The position numbers and the translations under genes were made by a program. 64,000 nt of DNA. It comes from Adineta vaga (lineage: Eukaryota > Rotifera). Under the pieces are notes generated by a model. That model was not told where the DNA came from, ran no database searches, and was given only the letters and a program-made list of their open reading frames with translations. Position 1 is the stretch's first letter. Each line of letters starts with the position of its first letter. Below, in pieces: positions 11,601 to 23,025 of this stretch. The stretch lies in NCBI GenBank assembly GCA_021613535.1, contig CP075494.1, positions 3,100,001 to 3,164,000 of the forward strand. The letters are read 5' to 3'.

Positions 11601-11811
11601 TTTGACCAGTTTTAAATATAATTTGACGAGTTCTGTCGATTCCAGAAATTCTTTTCTTTTCTCTCTGCATCATCTGAAAACACCAAATGCTTTTCAAAAT
11701 CACAAGAATATTGTTGAGAGCGTAGGTGATGAAGCAGAAGGCATCTACATCCTTCAGGTTCCAAATCTAGAGCACTCTATATTTCATTCAATAACAAAAG
11801 AGCAAAGTTAA
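11601..11811 (+). pseudogene. TLDc-like coding fossil
   Basis: This frame has no ATG. It reads TSSVDSRNSFLFSL and continues to a stop at 11811. The motif resembles the central strand of TLDc domains (DS..AFLFSL), and the first 80 bp are the sequence also found at 9137-9217. It is read as a remnant exon, at low certainty. The remainder of 10956-12026 holds nothing recognised. Confidence 0.3.
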
Positions 11812-12026
11812 GTACATTTTATTGTGAAATGATACAGTTCTACCATCTAATAACATGTTTCTTTAACATTTGATTAGTATATACATATCAAATATTTGAT
11901 ATGAAAACACGTTTATTCTATGTTTTTTTAACTGTAATTATTTATCTAACGAAATTGATAATTATTTTGTATATATATAATAGTGAAAGATTTTCAAAAT
12001 TTTCAGTGAGTCGTAAATTTATTTTA

Positions 12027-12359
12027 ATGCTTAGCAAAAATTCAATAATCTTAATGTTGATGTTCCTTAGGAACGTCAATTCGTATATATGTACATGTTA
12101 TTGTCCCAATTACGTTGGCATTATGAATTATTATTCATGTACAACAGTTGCATGTACTCAAGCATGCAGTACATCTTTTTTTGATGCATGCAGATCATCA
12201 CCATCGGTAGTTGGGTATGATCAGTATAATTTTATTTGAATATGTATATCAGATTTTATTTATAGTTATTGTGGAACAAACTCCATAAGTCCGTATAAAA
12301 TATTAATTTTCATTTTACTTTCGACATGTATTATTATTCGTCAATGTTGTTCGAAATAA
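12027..12359 (+). CDS. Small Cys-rich secreted protein (family member C)
   Basis: There are two exons, 12027-12214 and 12266-12359, with a 51-nt phase-2 intron, giving 93 residues. The start chosen (ATG at 12027) leaves a good signal peptide. The same frame has an earlier ATG at 11901 that would add 42 hydrophobic residues. The Cys pattern (YICTCYC, CTTVACTQACS, FDACRSS, YCGTNS) and hydrophobic tail (ILIFILLSTCIII) match the genes at 10599 and 2358. The function is unknown. Confidence 0.6.
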
Positions 12360-12580
12360 ATATTATCATGTCAATGGATTCAATCGATTGATTTTGTATT
12401 TTTTCTGCTTACATTCATGTGAGGATATCGTTGTGGAAAATCTGTTAATTCTGTGTCCACACCCGGAAAAAGAAATCATCAGAGTGCAATACAACTTTTA
12501 AAGTCTCGTTTATTCAAAATTTATACAGTTTGAAACAAATAGAAGCTATATGTTGAAAAATCTTATTATGCTTTATGCAT

Positions 12581-13275
12581 TTACTTTGATATTGCAGTGA
12601 TCAAAGGATAGTTTCCTAAGTTGGTAAGTTGCGAGTTTTGAAACTGGATTAGTTCGTAAGTTACAGATGAACTCAAACACGATGATTGACCGTTATCGGT
12701 TCTTGCGCCAACATTAAAGGAGTAAATCCCCGGCGACAAATAAATGTTTGCTGTCTTCGAAATAGGAATTATCACACCAGGAGTAGTTTGCACGTAGGAA
12801 TACCCATTCTTTCCGTCCACTATTTCATAGGTAGTGCCCAGACCATAGCTAAGCCGAGCGGCAGTATTCGGAACAACTTTGGTACCGAGGATCAGATGAT
12901 CGTTTACGAGAATTTGAACGTAACTGTACATGTTTCCTCTTTCGGCATTGTAAAAGCTGCCTTGAAATGTTGCTCTAAACAGAGTATTTTACGTGACATA
13001 AAAGGCTTGATTCAGACCAGGAATGTACGTGAAATCAGCACTGGGTGTCACAATATGACTTGAGGGTGGTTGATCTTTTGTGTAGAGTTGGTGAAGAGCT
13101 TCACCTGGAATTGATTTTACGACGACCGGAGGGGTGTCGTTCTTGAGATTAAATGTTCCTGTGGCTATAGTAAAAGAATTCAAAGAGCATATGGTTAGAG
13201 TAGAAGTCCAGCTTACTTACCTGCTCTGAAGCTGAAAAGAGTAAAGAACAGCGTTACGAATGTTGCAAAAATCAT
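12581..13275 (-). pseudogene. Secreted beta-rich protein with one in-frame TAA
   Basis: There are two exons, 13275-13221 (signal peptide MIFATFVTLFFTLFSF) and 13164-12581, joined by a 56-nt intron, for 213 codons in all. Codon 77 is TAA (12991-12989), yet the same frame continues for 136 sensible codons (ATFQGSFYN..., GLGTTYEIVDGKNGYSY, SPGIYSFNVGAR). The second half looks like an all-beta sandwich of the collar/C1q-like kind, but no family is certain. The stop could be a nonsense allele, a sequence error, or part of an 18-nt GT...AG stretch discussed in the findings. Without the stop it would be a secreted adhesion-type protein of about 212 residues. Confidence 0.5.
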
Positions 13276-13824
13276 TTTTGCTTCGAAACGTAAGAAATTT
13301 GTGCATGTTTTATAAGCTTCGTTTTATCAGCATGCTCTTAAACCAATACTTGACTATTTTCCGCGAAAAAAAGAAATAAAACGATTAAAAGATAAGATTG
13401 AGGGTGTATCGAAATTTACAAGTTTAGTCACCCATACATAGACACAAAGATAGAAGCAACAGAATTGCATAACAATATGACATTTCTCAGACTTATGTAA
13501 TAAATTCAGTTGCAATTATTGTGTTGTTTCTTTTCTGTGAACTAACGTTATTTCTTCTGCAATCTACTTACATTGACCATCTCTTTTTTTTTCTTCCAAG
13601 CACGTTTTTTGTCGTTCTGTTCGTATTCGTCCTTGTGAAGATAGTAACAGAACGATTACAACCACATAAAAGAAGCGCACGAGTATAGTTCTATGCATTG
13701 TGCGACATAGTATTTACATCCTTTTTTTCTTGAGCACTTAACCGTATACTGAACGGTAGCTCACGTGTTTGGTATAATTCAAGGGCTATTGCCTTCGAAA
13801 TAAAATTTAAAAAAAACATTCTCA

Positions 13825-15033
13825 ATGACTGAAGAAGTCGATAACATCTCTGCTATCGTGCACTCATTACAAATGAAAGTTCACCAATTAGAAGTTGTCA
13901 ACACAGAATTGGAACATAAATTGTTAAATCAAAATAAACACATTGAACAACTATTCACACCTTTAAACTTCAGAAATCGAATACTGTTATTGCCAACGTG
14001 AACGAAGAAAACGAACAATTATTATCGGAAAAAGAAGATTCGCATCAAATCTCATTTAATCGCAATTCAGTGAATAATAAGAAACAGGAGGACGAGATCA
14101 CGATTAAGAGCTCGATCCACAAGCTCCCGTTAGTTAATATTTTAGGTAAGTGAACTATGTGAATTTCTCACGATAACGAATCCATTCGTTAACTTGTCAT
14201 AATCTAGGTATTATCTTTCCGATTGTATCAGCCGTTGCCTTTGACGTTGATGCCATTCTCTTTGTTGTCCTGCACAATCCTGGCAATGATAAACAGAAGA
14301 ACTTTGCTGGACTCATTTCCACCATTCTCATACTTTTTTACTATCTTCAATATGATGTACGATTTAATCTCACTCATCCTCGTTTCTATATTCTCTATCA
14401 GTTTCTGCTTTGGACTCTGATGTTCACTGGTAATCTTATCTATATTTACTACTATGGAAAACTTTTGTATCGTCCATTTATGATGTCTGTTTTTGTCTTC
14501 TATGCAATTATCGATACAATTTGGATTTTTTTGATCGGATATCTGAAATTTAATGGTTATCGTCAGCATATGTTTATTGTTACACTGGAGAAACTCTTTC
14601 ATTTAATAGCCATGGTAGGAGAACTTTTAATCTCTTCATACCTGTCTTCGGCTCGCACGAGGTGATCACAACAAATTCGATGGCATTCTTTATTCTCTAC
14701 GAATTCTTCTCAGCAAGTTATACAGATATGCTAGATTTAAAATATTCCAAATTGAGTCGTCTCTGTTTCTGGCTTCTTATCATCTTTTCGACGATTGCTG
14801 TTGCATTTGAATACTTTGTCTATGCATTTGATCAGTTAGTTGAAGAGAAAGGTGATGGTATTAATGGTAGTATGAAGAATGAGACATTTTTGGTGCCATC
14901 TGATAGTCATTATATAAACATTGCACAATATTTTGATATTGGAAAAGAAATATGTGAACTACTAGCCACAGTGTCCTGTTATTCATTATTAATTCTACAA
15001 TTTTTTATCAAGAAAGAACGAAAAAGTATATGA
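13825..15033 (+). pseudogene. Coiled-coil plus multi-pass membrane protein with frame breaks
   Basis: The N-terminal part is coiled coil (MKVHQLEVVNTELEHKLLNQ). Near 13955-13975 the frame must shift to continue in the matching downstream coil (VNEENEQLLSEKED). A normal 62-nt intron (14146-14207) follows, and then several hydrophobic helices up to the stop at 15033. A second change of frame near 14615-14661 could be a 47-nt intron (GTAGGAG...GCACGAG) or another indel. Its acceptor lacks a pyrimidine tract. About six membrane segments are visible and no family is recognised. The first break has no intron explanation, so the locus is probably disabled or contains a sequence error. Confidence 0.45.
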
Positions 15034-16129
15034 TCATAGCTTGAGTTTGAGATTTTCACGGGTCTTTTTTTATTGTCGCCACAAAATCGTATTCATTAGA
15101 GATGAAAAGCGAATTTATTTGAAATAGAGTTCAAGAACAACAGAAAAATCATCGAATATTGTAAATTTCCAGAATATAAAAAAAATGAAAAACGCTAGCG
15201 AATATATGATGAATTGTATGTAATATTTTGGAACGAATAAAGAAAAATCAAAAGGAAAGAACGAAAGGATGCTTGAAGGGGTGTTGGTGGGTGTGGGTTC
15301 AGTTGTTATTATACACACCCACAACCATAGTTTAATTCGAAGAAAGTATTAAATTTTGCACAGACATTTTCAAGTGTCTCAGAATTTTTTGTCAGAACTG
15401 TATACTCCTTTTTTTCGCGCCGAAATGTCACAAAATCAACTCAGAGAAAAAAAGAAAAAAATATTTTGACGACACTACGGCATCTTGTTAAACCAATCTA
15501 TTAGTGAAAAAAAACACAGTAAAGAAAGAAGAGAATGCGTTGGCGGCAAATGATGGCATTGAAAAGCTGTGCAACACTTTCTTTTTATTTTTGTGTTTCA
15601 TCATGACTTTGAAGACCGATCTGTATATATAACGACATAGTGGAACAAACGTTAATATATTAAAGAAACTTAATAACAGTAGCGTGAATTGAGTGAGTTA
15701 TTGCTGCTACTCATCTTCATTGCAGAGAAGTGTGAGTAGCTGTTTTCGAACAGCTGTTAGCGCAACCCATGCGGGATTAAAATGTGAAACACGATGAGAC
15801 TACTTATATTGCATAACATGCGTTTGTATGGTTTCCCCAATTAAGTATCTAGAGCAGCCTAGAGTCCTTCCAATGTCACGATTTATCTTAGGACAATAAG
15901 GACCAACGTAGCTAGTCATGGCTTCAACGGGCCATGTAATATACTAGTCACAGTCTCTCTTTGCTATTTAAATAACTAGTTAGAGTGTGGGATGAGTGGT
16001 CAATATATCTTCTATTAACAACCACACACACCACTCACCCACATCCTCAAGATCTTGTGATGCAAAATCATGATTTGATCTTAAGAAAATAAAAAATAAA
16101 TAATTCTTTAGGATTTATTACAGAGTGAA
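15034..16129. other. Intergenic with two telomere-like hairpins
   Basis: Hairpin one spans 15274-15330 (arms GGGGTGTTGGTGGGTGTGGG and ACACACCCACAACC), just after the membrane-protein gene. Hairpin two spans 15981-16050 (arms TAGAGTGTGGGATGAGTGGT and CCACTCACCCACATCCTC), about 80 bp upstream of the next start. The rest is AT-rich without recognised content. Confidence 0.6.
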
Positions 16130-17850
16130 ATGAGCAGTTCAAATCAACGCACTGATAGTTGCTTGGAACCAACAAATACTCCGACCAAGGTTAATGACAT
16201 ATTTAATCGATCGATATCTCCTGAAATCAATGCAAACACGATTTCTGCGTCGCCATCCAAGGTTTGTTTAAAGAATAAATCCACCATAACAATGTGTTAT
16301 GTAGTTAATATTTTCCTTTTTAGGAAACGAATAGTCTCTCAAAATATAATACAAACGAAATGACAAAGAAAAAATGTAAAAATCATGATAATGATCATTC
16401 ATCGTCGAGTGAATCAGAACTAGGAACAATTGAAAGAATTCGGTAAGTAGGAATTCACAGATTGAATTAATAATTATTTACAGAAACCTATCGATTGTTA
16501 ATCTTCTCTTATTTATTTTATATAGTCAAAAACAACGAGATAAAAAAAGCAAAATCCGGCGATTAGCTTGTCCATTACTGAGTTGTTTACTGTGTCTTAG
16601 TCTGTTAGCAGCTGCAATTACTACAGCTCTTCTTTTGACTTTATGTAAGTATTTATCAAGAAGAATAATTAACAACTCAAAACTTTCTATTGATCTAAAT
16701 CATGCTATTTTCTTTATTATTTCATACATATTTTTGATATACACACTGGAACTCTATTTATCTCTGTACAAATAGATTCTAAAGATTAATTGACTTTCTT
16801 TAGTGCATAAATCGACTACATCGACAAGTTCAACAACAGTCACGTCTACAAGTGAGTATGATAGAGACAATAATTGCATTGAGATTTTCCTGGTTGAGTG
16901 AATTATTTTTCTTCTACGTTCTAAAGAAAATTATTCTTTAATGCATGTTGTTTTAATAATGTTAGCTGCAACGTCAACAACTTCCATCACGAATACAACG
17001 CCAACTACTTCTACAACTTCGACCACGGATACAACATCACCATCGACATCGACATCATCAACAACAAGCACACAAAGTACTACAAGTACGTATACATGTA
17101 GTTTCTTATCTTTCTCTTCATTGGTAATTATTCCATCTATTATATCAGAAAATCTAAGAAAAACATAAATGAGACTTTATTTTTTTTCTAAAATAAATTA
17201 TCTTGCAGAAGATATTTGTATAGCATCCGATAAATTCCTTTTTCTTATTCCTCATTATTCTATTATCACAAACATCATCTTGTTTTTTTCTGGTCTTTTT
17301 GTTGTAAACTATAAGTTTGAATTTGTTCAAAACAATCCCCTTGAAGAACCTTTCCTATATATTTTTAGCAATTACATGCAACTTAACTAACGTTGGTCCA
17401 TTAAAAGCATTTGATTTAACAGCACCAACAAATTAGACTACGTATTCCGTCACATTTACTGCTACATCAACTAGCACAAGTATTAGATTTAGCTCAGCAA
17501 CAAATCAAGTTAACAAAGACTGGTATGTTGACAATGTTTCTGTACTAGAGAATGGTGGCACAGGAACTAATTTATTACTCAATGGGAATTTTGAAAGTGG
17601 TTCATCAGTTGGATGGAACCTGTATTCATGTTCTAGTGCGTGCTCTGCTTCAATAATATCATCGACAAGTTGTGAGGGTGGTAGTGGTACATGCTATCAC
17701 AATGACTGTACACCATCAAGTAATATACAGTTTCTTGAACAATACTTTACTACAACCATTGGCGTAACATATAATGTTACATTTTCAGTACTTAAAGGTG
17801 GATCAGGATTAGGTTCAGGCACTGCTATGTATGTGAATGCTGTTTCATAA
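16130..17850 (+). pseudogene. Type II membrane mucin-like protein with one in-frame TAG
   Basis: Six exons fit GT...AG rules and keep frame: 16130-16261, 16324-16442, 16526-16644, 16804-16851, 16966-17085 and 17369-17850. The protein has a polar cytoplasmic N-terminus, one membrane helix (SCLLCLSLLAAAITTALLL), a Thr/Ser-rich stalk likely to be O-glycosylated, and a Cys-containing C-terminal domain (LLLNGNFESGSSVGWN..., TYNVTFSVLKGG) of the carbohydrate-binding/jelly-roll kind. Codon 202 of 340 is TAG (17434-17436), at the junction of stalk and domain. The frame on both sides is clean. The C-terminal domain also looks short at its start, so some sequence may have been lost. Confidence 0.55.
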
Positions 17851-18177
17851 TTTTTTTGCTTTTTTTGTATCATATTTCTCAATAAATTCTTAAAATATTT
17901 CAAAGATAAGAACAATAGTGTTAGTAATGTCAAACTCGAAATTTGAATTCAACGATCAGATCTAATACAAGTGTTCGAAATATTTCTGTGCGTGAATCAT
18001 AATCATATGTAACAAGAGTAATATATATCTATTCAGGCGTTATGGAAACTCCTGCCATCCATCATTCCCATCTTTAAGGAGTGGTGGTAAATGCTACTCA
18101 CGATCTCCTTACATCACTTTCTGTGAGTAGTTCGATATTCGAATATTTAATTTCAACTTTCGAATACTTTTATATAC

Positions 18178-18375
18178 GAGTACCCTTGGATTATCAATGC
18201 CTATCATACAGGAGTACCTTTAGATCATGAAGGGCTTATTGTACAAAGGTACTTTAGGCCCTCGAGTGCTAGTCAAGCGAGGTATTCTTAGGTCCTCATG
18301 TACTGTTATATAAGAATACCCTTAGGTCTTCAAGGAGTAGCTTATGCGGGTGCCCCTAGATACTCAAATTTTATT
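18178..18375. repeat. Degenerate minisatellite, unit about 34 bp
   Basis: About six diverged copies of a unit starting like GAGTACCCTTAGGTC(A/C)TCA follow each other. Unit starts are near 18178, 18212, 18248, 18281, 18315 and 18350. It ends directly at the TGTGGG tract at 18375. A short second set of near-repeats (GGCACTAAAGGGA / GGCACTCAAGGGA) follows at about 18445-18485. No coding potential is seen. Confidence 0.55.
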
Positions 18376-18409
18376 GAGGGTGTGGGTGTGGGTGTGAGTG
18401 TGTAGGGGA
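18375..18409 (+). repeat. Short TGTGGG telomere-type tract
   Basis: GAGGGTGTGGGTGTGGG continues as TGTGAGTGTGTAGGGG. This is the cleanest run of consecutive TGTGGG units in the window. Unlike most copies it has no complementary C-rich arm nearby. The surrounding 18410-19160 contains no recognised gene. Confidence 0.7.
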
Positions 18410-19162
18410 TTAGGTTTAGAGTGAGGATAGATGATAAATGGCTAAAGGCACTAAAGGGAGTAATGGCACTCAAGGGACTAAAGAAAGTTCTATGCTGTCC
18501 AGAAAGGTAAAACAGGATAAATTAAATTTTTCACGGACCTCTCTCTTGCTGCGCATTATAGACCTAGGTGGTTTATTTCAAGAGCGAATATCCAGAGCAC
18601 ATTCATAAAATCCAAGTCTAACATTCATGACCATCCGTTCATTGTTCCGTAGTTACAGTGCTTCGTCAATAGGTGTATATATTTGTGTGAATTCTTCGTC
18701 ATCAACTGTATTTAAAGCATCAAACTGTTGACGATGGAGCAAAGCGAAAGGCGTATCTTTTTTCTCGGAATTTTTTCAATAAACTATACTGGAAGAAAAA
18801 AAAGAATCCTTTTTTTCTTATACTTCTTCGTAAAGTAAGCAACAGAACAAACAACAGGTTGCGAAAACATCTATTACTCATTTTAACCCGTTTAAGAGAA
18901 TAACAATGCATCTGGAAAATTTTCCCGAAAAACATGAATGTTCAAAATACTTAATGATAGACAAAAATAAATCTAAAAGAAAGTTTTGTAAAACGAAATC
19001 GTTACTGTTTTGTTTATGAATATGGAACGAAATCAGTGAGGAGCATCACATCCTTATTTGTCCATATTTTGTATTCTATCCTTATAATCCATTGCCCTTT
19101 CCTCTTTTCGAAGGGTATGTAATTGATTATTTTGTGTGAGAACGACGCGTTAGTGATGTAAA

Positions 19163-19213
19163 GCGTGTGGGTGGTAGAACAGATTACAGCCGCACCCGCA
19201 CCCACCCACTCTC
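19163..19213. repeat. Telomere-like inverted repeat (hairpin)
   Basis: The arms are GCGTGTGGGTGG and CACCCGCACCCACCCAC, separated by about 20 bp. It lies about 110 bp beyond the stop codon of the minus-strand sulfite-oxidase-like gene. Confidence 0.7.
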
Positions 19214-19319
19214 AAAATTAATAATGTAAATTGGAAAGAAATATAATCAATTTTTTTTAGAAAATCACAAGATACTTCAAAATCTGTTAAAATAATCAAA
19301 GAATCGAATTAGCAAATGT

Positions 19320-21434
19320 TTATTCTTCTGGTTCTCGTGGATATTTCTTAACATTTTCTTCATAATGTTCTTCACTTTCGATGCGAAACATCAGAGGTCG
19401 AGTAATCGGTTCCAATGCATCACCATTTTCTTTGATTTCACGTAATCGTTGAGCAGTAGCCGGATGTGATGCATTGACCGAATAAATTTTGATGCGATGT
19501 GCCGAGCTTGTAACATGCAAATCCCAATTCCAAACACTGCGAACATAGGTAGGCTGTGTATTGCATGCATTATCAAAGGCTCGGACACACAATTCGAGCC
19601 AGCCTTCAGCATGTAATGGGAGACTAATTTTCCACAATCGCCAAGCATGATAATGTCTAGAAAAGAGAAAAAGTGATCGATATATAGACCAGTTTTTCTC
19701 AATAAAATCTCATTTGATAACAGCATTGTCTACTCACTTTTCCGTCATATCATCTGGACTACATTGAAGCCTAGGAAAAGAAAGAATATTTCTTTTCTCA
19801 AAAATAAAAAATAAAAAACATATCCTACCAAGTATGTCCGCCATTGGCCGATACATCAACTCGTTCGATCCATCTACCTCCACCTGAATAAGCCCATCCA
19901 GTTATATCAATCTTGCCCTCATGCACTATCACTTGTTTGTCATTTGGGCTCATTATGGCTGAGGCCACCGGCATTTCTTGAATGGAAAATCCATTAGAAA
20001 AAAGAACGTTCTGTTTTCCAATCTGTGGTCCATAATAAAGATATTCTTGTCGTTGCACGGGACCATACGATGGCTCACTAAGAGCATTTATTCGTAGAAC
20101 CCATTTGCATGATCTTGCACCGATAAAGCCTGTAACTACCACTCGAAGCGGAGCTCCATGTATAGCTGGCAATGGTTCACCATTCATCTCCCAGGCAAGT
20201 AATACTTCATTGACGGCTTCTACTTTTCGACGTGGTACACTAACTGCATAATTAAATACGTTCAATTTCTTGAAATATGTATCTGCTCCGATAAATTCGA
20301 CATGTTTAACGTCATCTTTCATTCCACCACAATATTTAAGTACTTTCTTGAGGGAGACTCCACGGTATCGAGCCGTGCTAATAGCACCTTCTCCCCATGG
20401 AGCATTGATCAATTCATCTCCGTCACCAGGATATTCATGAATTTGTTCAATACGACGTGTTCCAGAACACTAGTTGATAAAAATAAAGTTTTAAGAAATT
20501 CGTATAGATCTTCTAATTCCTCTCGTTCATTTTGAAATTATCGGAAATGAACGTGCAAAGTCGAAATCTATTGAAAATCAAGTTATATACCTGAAGAGTA
20601 ACAGTGAGTTCTACTGGTTCGAATTTATTTGGATCTTGAAGATCAGCCAATGATAAAGTCTGTGGTTTGTTCACCAGTCCTCCAATTGTTAATTTGTATG
20701 CTGCTTTGTCAATAGTAGGAATACCACCATGATTGCGTACAAAATGATACTAATATAGTATTGAATTTGAAGAGACACTAAAATCTAAAATGACAAACAT
20801 ACTTCATTTGGAGTCATTTTATGTTGCATGAGTTTATCACGAGGTGGTTCTCCATTGTATGGAAAATCGAGTACATGAATCATATCCGGTGCCTTCTCTT
20901 TTTGTACAATTGCCCATGATTCAGATGGTATTTCTTTAAGTGTAGGACCAAGTACAGCATGATACCTTTCAATTTACAAACAAATTATTTATTTGTTGTA
21001 CTGAACATATGTCAAGTAATACTATATTTCGTTATTTCTATACTCACTCTTTCCAACGGTGACCAATAAGAATTGGATTCGTATTTGGTAGAGGTTGGAA
21101 CTAAACAATCGTATTTGTAGAGTTATTAATCAACCTTCATCCTATTACTTGAAACTCCGGAATAGGAGTAAATTTTTCCTTGTACTTGGTCAAAATTTCA
21201 CTTGCTTTCTTTCGTCGTTCAGCATATTGTTCCCATTCAATGTATCTATTCAAAATGAAGAAAAAAAGAGAATACAATTACGAAGTATTGTGATGTTTAT
21301 GTAGGCACCCACCCATGCCAACCAGCAAGTTCTTCTGGAAAGATCGTTGCCAAATCAGGATTATCATTCGTTAAATTCGGTTTGGCGCTTTTGTTTGTGA
21401 TCTGTTCGCCAGGGACAGAAATTTTAGTAGCCAT
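19320..21434 (-). CDS. Sulfite-oxidase-like molybdopterin oxidoreductase
   Basis: Eight exons are inferred: 21434-21313, 21245-21149, 21100-21048, 20965-20803, 20749-20591, 20469-19829, 19770-19738 and 19656-19320. All have GT...AG introns and keep frame, giving 534 residues. The fold is the eukaryotic molybdenum-cofactor domain plus dimerisation domain. YHFVRNHGGIP marks the Moco region, LQCSGTRR contains the Cys that would ligate molybdenum (Cys199, the first codon of exon 6), and GWAYSGGGRWIERVDVS with NGGHTW belongs to the C-terminal immunoglobulin-like domain. There is no cytochrome b5 domain and no obvious targeting peptide, so it differs from animal mitochondrial sulfite oxidase and resembles heme-free plant/fungal-type enzymes. 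Likely chemistry is oxygen-atom transfer to sulfite or a related substrate. The gene is intact. Confidence 0.85.
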
Positions 21435-23025
21435 ATTTAAATAATTTTATCTTGAAAATGAGTACCGAGAACAAATTATATATATACGCAAAACCAGCGT
21501 TCTTTTTTTCTTGTACCTTTTTACATTTATTTAAGAAGGACGTGTGCGATAAGAATACAATAGAAAAAAAAAGGATAGATATGATATTTTACATGTAAAT
21601 AAATACGACACAAAAATGAAGGTGAAAGTACGAGCACTTGCTGAATTGAATACACCTATAAATTCTTGGGAAGCGAGAATAAATGAAAGATTTGATGGAA
21701 GTCTTTGAATCTGCCTAGCTTTAGAAAGAGTTTATTATTCATTGCACTTTCAGAAGTCCTTTTAAGGATTCTGTATTATGCGCTTTTCTTATTACAGTGA
21801 TTGAGGAACAAACAGTTATAATTACACTTACACCCATGAAGATTAAATCAATTCAAAAATGAATATTGCACCTAAGAAGAACAACTGCTTTCTGTTTTGA
21901 TTTGTCACATTAATAAAACATTTTCGTTTGCAGACATTCTTCTTATGAATAGTAACTAAAGTATTTTTATTCTTTTAACTTCTCTCTCGCTCTATCCAAT
22001 GATTTTACAGATTTATCATATGATCATGGTCAAAATAGCTTACACTTGCCATTTCTTATAACAACAACGTTAGCATATTTTCGTGTTCTGGCTACTAATC
22101 GTATCTTTTTTTCGTTGAGTTCGTTAACATTAAATATTTCTTCTTCTTTTCTCGTTAATTTGCGTAGTTAGATATCTATGCCTAATACTACTGGAAATGA
22201 ATTTATGTAAATAAATTGCGATTATGACTAAAGTTTCGATGTTGATGCATGCTGTACTGCAAGACTTGATTTACTTGATCCATTACTAGTAGCAGCTTCA
22301 GTTTTAATCACTTCAGATATATAAAAACATCTGAAAGAAGAATAGAGAGGATTGATAAATCCGTTACCTTTCGTTGATTTGAATTTCTATACATTATTGT
22401 GACAATTTCTCATAGTAGTATGAAGTATTACTGTAGATTGGGACTATACTATATTTTATTTTTTTCAGAGTATATTTCACATTCTTTGAGTAGAACAACA
22501 ACAAAAAACAGAACAGCTCAATCATAATCGATATAACGTCAATTACTGATAATGATACACGACATATTTCATAAGTTTCGAATCTATGAATATCAATTGT
22601 AATGACGCCACTATGTAGAATTATTTCGTAGTTTTTTTCTTAAACTTTCTTTGTTTAAATAGAATTCTTTTCAATTAATACAATTCAATATATAGATCAA
22701 GTAAGAGATAGGAAGATAATCAAATCATTTTATTTGACATTGCAATAGTTTCAAGAGATAAAAGTTATCAAAAAGGATAAGAACATCAATGAAGTTTGCT
22801 TAACGATGCTAAAACCGAAAGATTTATTTTTATTTTATTAGAAAATGAATCATTATTACGAATTATGGAACAAGTAAAAGGGGAAAAGATCAACAACGTG
22901 TATATTTAGATTTTGAGAGAACTATATTTATTTCATATAGAATTAATAATTATGATTTGATTCAATATTACACACTATGACATAAAATTTATTGATAAAG
23001 TTCATAGATCAGCAATATTTTCTTT
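21435..23025. other. Long intergenic stretch, nothing recognised
   Basis: The sequence is AT-rich with no frame showing domain motifs or splice continuity. No telomere-like hairpin was noticed here, although minus-strand genes start and end at its two sides. Confidence 0.4.
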
